From positions 1 through 64,000 of the forward strand of contig NZ_SMFV01000005.1 of the NCBI RefSeq assembly GCF_004339575.1: a stretch of DNA of 64,000 nucleotides, given 5' to 3'. The notes under the pieces were generated by a model. The model was not told the DNA's origin and ran no database searches. It worked only from the letters and a program-made list of their open reading frames with translations. This document shows, one piece after another, positions 62,569-64,000 of this stretch; the stretch's first letter is position 1, and the number at the start of each line of letters is the position of its first letter. The position numbers were made by a program, and so were the translations under genes. This stretch comes from Phorcysia thermohydrogeniphila. Its GTDB lineage: Bacteria; Aquificota; Aquificia; Desulfurobacteriales; Desulfurobacteriaceae.

Positions 62569-62943
62569 ATGAGAATTGCTGTTCCTGTTCTTGATACAGA
62601 AGTTGGTGGAAGGAGGCTTGTTAATGCCCACTTTGGAAAGTCTAACCTCTTTGCCATTGTTGATACCGCCTCTGGTAGCGTTGAGATTGTTGAAAATCCC
62701 GGCCTTCACGTAGAGAGGGGAAGAGGCGTTTTTATAGCGGAGATGTTTAAGGAGAAAAAGGTTGATGTTGTTCTCGTTAAGGAGATGGGGCCCGGTGCAT
62801 TTGACAAGGTGAGAAACCGGTTGGGAATAAAGGTTTACCTCGTTCCGCCAGAGGTGAAGTTCCTTGACGATGCCGTAGAGAAGTTTAAAAGGGGAGAACT
62901 CCCAGAGCTCTTAGAGCCAAACGAAGACGAACACAGAGCTTAG
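62569..62943 (+). CDS. NifX/NafY-type (dinitrogenase Fe-Mo cofactor) domain protein
   Basis: 124 residues. MRIAVPVLDTEVGGRRLVNAHFGKSNLFAIVD opens the NifX/NifB-C fold (the conserved HFG), with RGVFIAEMFKEKKVDVVLVKEMGPGAFDKVRNRLGIKVYL. Members bind metal clusters in transit; stand-alone forms occur in many non-diazotrophs. Divergent from cooS and sharing its palindrome, so a role with that Fe-S enzyme is possible. AGGAGGTGGG precedes ATG 62569. Confidence 0.85.
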   Translation: MRIAVPVLDTEVGGRRLVNAHFGKSNLFAIVDTASGSVEIVENPGLHVERGRGVFIAEMFKEKKVDVVLVKEMGPGAFDKVRNRLGIKVYLVPPEVKFLDDAVEKFKRGELPELLEPNEDEHRA

Positions 62944-62954
62944 AGGCTTAAAAA

Positions 62955-63527
62955 ATGAAGTGTCATAGGTGTTCTTCGCCCGGTTGCTACAGGGAAGGTA
63001 AAAAGTGTAAAGAGTTACAGGAGCTTAAAGAGCTCTGCGAGTTTGAAAGGAGACTTCTTGAAGTTTCCTCAGATATAGAGAGGGAGTTTTACTGTAAGCT
63101 GACGAGGCTTGAGGAGCTCTTAGAGTTTGCGAATAGGATGGGGTTTAAGAAGGTAGGCATAGCTTTCTGCATAGGACTGTTTGAAGAGGTAAAGTTCGTT
63201 GCAGAAGTTTTTGAGCGTCGCGGTTTTGAGGTTTTCTCTGTTGCCTGCAAGGTAGGAGCTATTGACAAGTCAGAGCTTAACCTCAAAAAAATGCAGCCGT
63301 GTAAGCTGGAGGCTGCCTGTAATCCTGTAGGTCAGGCGGAAGTTCTTAATGAAGTTGGCACTGAAATGAACGTTATCGTTGGCCTCTGCGTCGGCCACGA
63401 CATGCTCTTTCAGATGTATTCAAGAGCTCCTGTAACAACGCTGATAGTTAAAGATAGAGTTCTTGCCCACAATCCAGCAGGCGCTATTTACAGCGGATAC
63501 TACAGAAAGAAACTTCTTGGCCGCTAA
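62955..63527 (+). CDS. DUF1847 putative metal-binding protein
   Basis: 190 residues. N-terminal Cys knuckles CHRCSSPGCYREGKKC, then a Rossmann-like body: KKVGIAFCIGLFEEVKFVAEVFERRGFEVFSVACKVG, LEAACNPVGQAEVLNE, NVIVGLCVGHDMLFQMYSRAPVTTLIVKDRVLAHNPAGAIYS. Seven or more conserved cysteines suggest Fe-S or zinc. Typical of strict anaerobes; function unknown. Eleven bases after the NifX-like gene, so same operon. Confidence 0.85.
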   Translation: MKCHRCSSPGCYREGKKCKELQELKELCEFERRLLEVSSDIEREFYCKLTRLEELLEFANRMGFKKVGIAFCIGLFEEVKFVAEVFERRGFEVFSVACKVGAIDKSELNLKKMQPCKLEAACNPVGQAEVLNEVGTEMNVIVGLCVGHDMLFQMYSRAPVTTLIVKDRVLAHNPAGAIYSGYYRKKLLGR

Positions 63528-63558
63528 AGTAGTTGCTTGTGGAGAGGGAGATACTACA

Positions 63559-63573
63559 TTTGACTTGGTCAAA
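63559..63573. promoter_or_regulatory. Near-FNR palindrome upstream of topA
   Basis: TTTGAC-TTG-GTCAAA repeats the half-sites of the 62480 palindrome but with a three-base spacer instead of four. It could be a weak site for the same regulator or part of a -35 (TTGACT). Spacing argues against strong binding. Confidence 0.25.
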
Positions 63574-63593
63574 ATAGACTCTAAGGGGACTGA

Positions 63594-64000
63594 ATGGGAA
63601 AGAAGAAACTCCTCATAGTTGAGTCTCCGGCTAAAGCGAAGACGATACAGAGGTACTTGGGTAAGGACTTTATAGTTAAGGCCTCTATGGGACACGTGAT
63701 AGACCTGCCGGAGGATGAGTTCGGCGTTGACATAGAGAAGGGGTTTAAACCCAAGTACGTAACGATAAAGGGCAAGGACAAGGTTTTAAAAGAAATAAGG
63801 AAAGCTGCAAAGGAGGCGGAGGAGGTCTTTTTAGCTACAGACCCAGACAGGGAAGGGGAGGCCATAAGCTGGCACATAGCCAACGCCTTAAAGAGGATAA
63901 AGAAGGACGGCATCTATCGGGTCAGGTTTCACGAGATAACTAAGAAAGCCATACAGGAGGCCGTGAAAAATCCCGATAAGATAGATGAAAACAAAGTTTA
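63594..64000 (+). CDS. topA: DNA topoisomerase I, N-terminus, cut by window edge
   Basis: First 135 codons. MGKKKLLIVESPAKAKTIQRYLG, ASMGHVIDLP, KGKDKVLKEIRKAAKEAEEVFLATDPDREGEAISWHIA form the TOPRIM domain with acidic DxD metal residues (TDPDREGEA). Type IA enzyme relaxing negative supercoils. The catalytic Tyr lies beyond the window. A weak ribosome site (AAGGGGA) precedes ATG 63594. Confidence 0.95.
   Translation, partial: MGKKKLLIVESPAKAKTIQRYLGKDFIVKASMGHVIDLPEDEFGVDIEKGFKPKYVTIKGKDKVLKEIRKAAKEAEEVFLATDPDREGEAISWHIANALKRIKKDGIYRVRFHEITKKAIQEAVKNPDKIDENKV

Overview
The window reads as a chromosomal segment of a deep-branching, thermophilic, anaerobic, Gram-negative bacterium, most plausibly Aquificota of the Desulfurobacteriaceae type (Desulfurobacterium/Thermovibrio). 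This is inference from gene content and protein style: Lys/Glu/Arg-rich proteins, rubredoxin, a CooS-family CO-dehydrogenase-like protein, LPS and outer-membrane genes (heptosyltransferase, LptE, FadL, porin), HslVU, and tRNAs with encoded CCA. Genes are packed tightly on both strands, many with ATGA/TAATG overlaps, and most are housekeeping.

Layout. 1-4.4 kb: 5' end of glmS, a Uma2-family nuclease, then the translation/replication operon rplY-pth-rpsF-ssb-rpsR-DUF2232-rplI. 4.4-7.5 kb: speD, rsmI, ridA, an ArsR regulator and accD. 7.5-14.2 kb: two small ORFs, mfd, an exported ankyrin protein, then a phosphate module (tandem TTAACA repeats, OprP-like porin, PstS) closed by a strong terminator. 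14.2-18.6 kb: purH and alr-prmA-PHP. 18.6-20.4 kb: a small accessory patch with a GNAT toxin/antitoxin-like pair, a relic of a TnpB (IS200/IS605) C-terminus, and an exported YbjQ-like protein. 20.4-28.4 kb: a metal-site-less phosphoesterase homologue, gltB, lysC and citramalate synthase. 28.4-36.8 kb: DUF996, a frameshifted K+ channel, a lytic transglycosylase overlapping a degenerate tyrosine recombinase, argD, an unrecognised 578-residue protein and an OppD-like ATPase. 36.8-43.9 kb: lipoprotein lipase + FadL + DUF503, rubredoxin + heptosyltransferase + DUF475, MTA phosphorylase + queF. 44-48.6 kb: tRNA-Glu, leuS-lptE operon (LeuRS with a large AT-rich insertion), a membrane thioredoxin. 48.6-57.3 kb: tRNA-Phe/Leu, mobB, hslVU, Xaa-Pro peptidase, yedF, thiD, rpiB, glyA, a diguanylate cyclase. 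57.3-64 kb: groESL under a perfect CIRCE, a Cys-less Crp/Fnr regulator, ygbA, cooS, a NifX-like protein, DUF1847 and the start of topA.

Most interesting region: 59.3-62.9 kb. The CooS-family protein keeps the B-cluster cysteines and four C-cluster cysteines, but the position of the Fe-binding Cys295 of classical CODH is Glu319 and the His93 position is Tyr117. That is a hybrid-cluster-like (Hcp-type) ligand set, not a CO-oxidising one. It sits beside ygbA (nitrosative-stress family) and a Crp/Fnr protein without cysteines whose recognition helix (E-x-x-S-R) suits the perfect TTTGACTTAAGTCAAA palindrome upstream of cooS, at about -41.5 from a plausible start. I infer a nitrogen-oxide-responsive redox locus. 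Other observations include tandem 11-bp Pho-like repeats, strong over-representation of GAGCTC, and three proteins whose catalytic residues are eroded.
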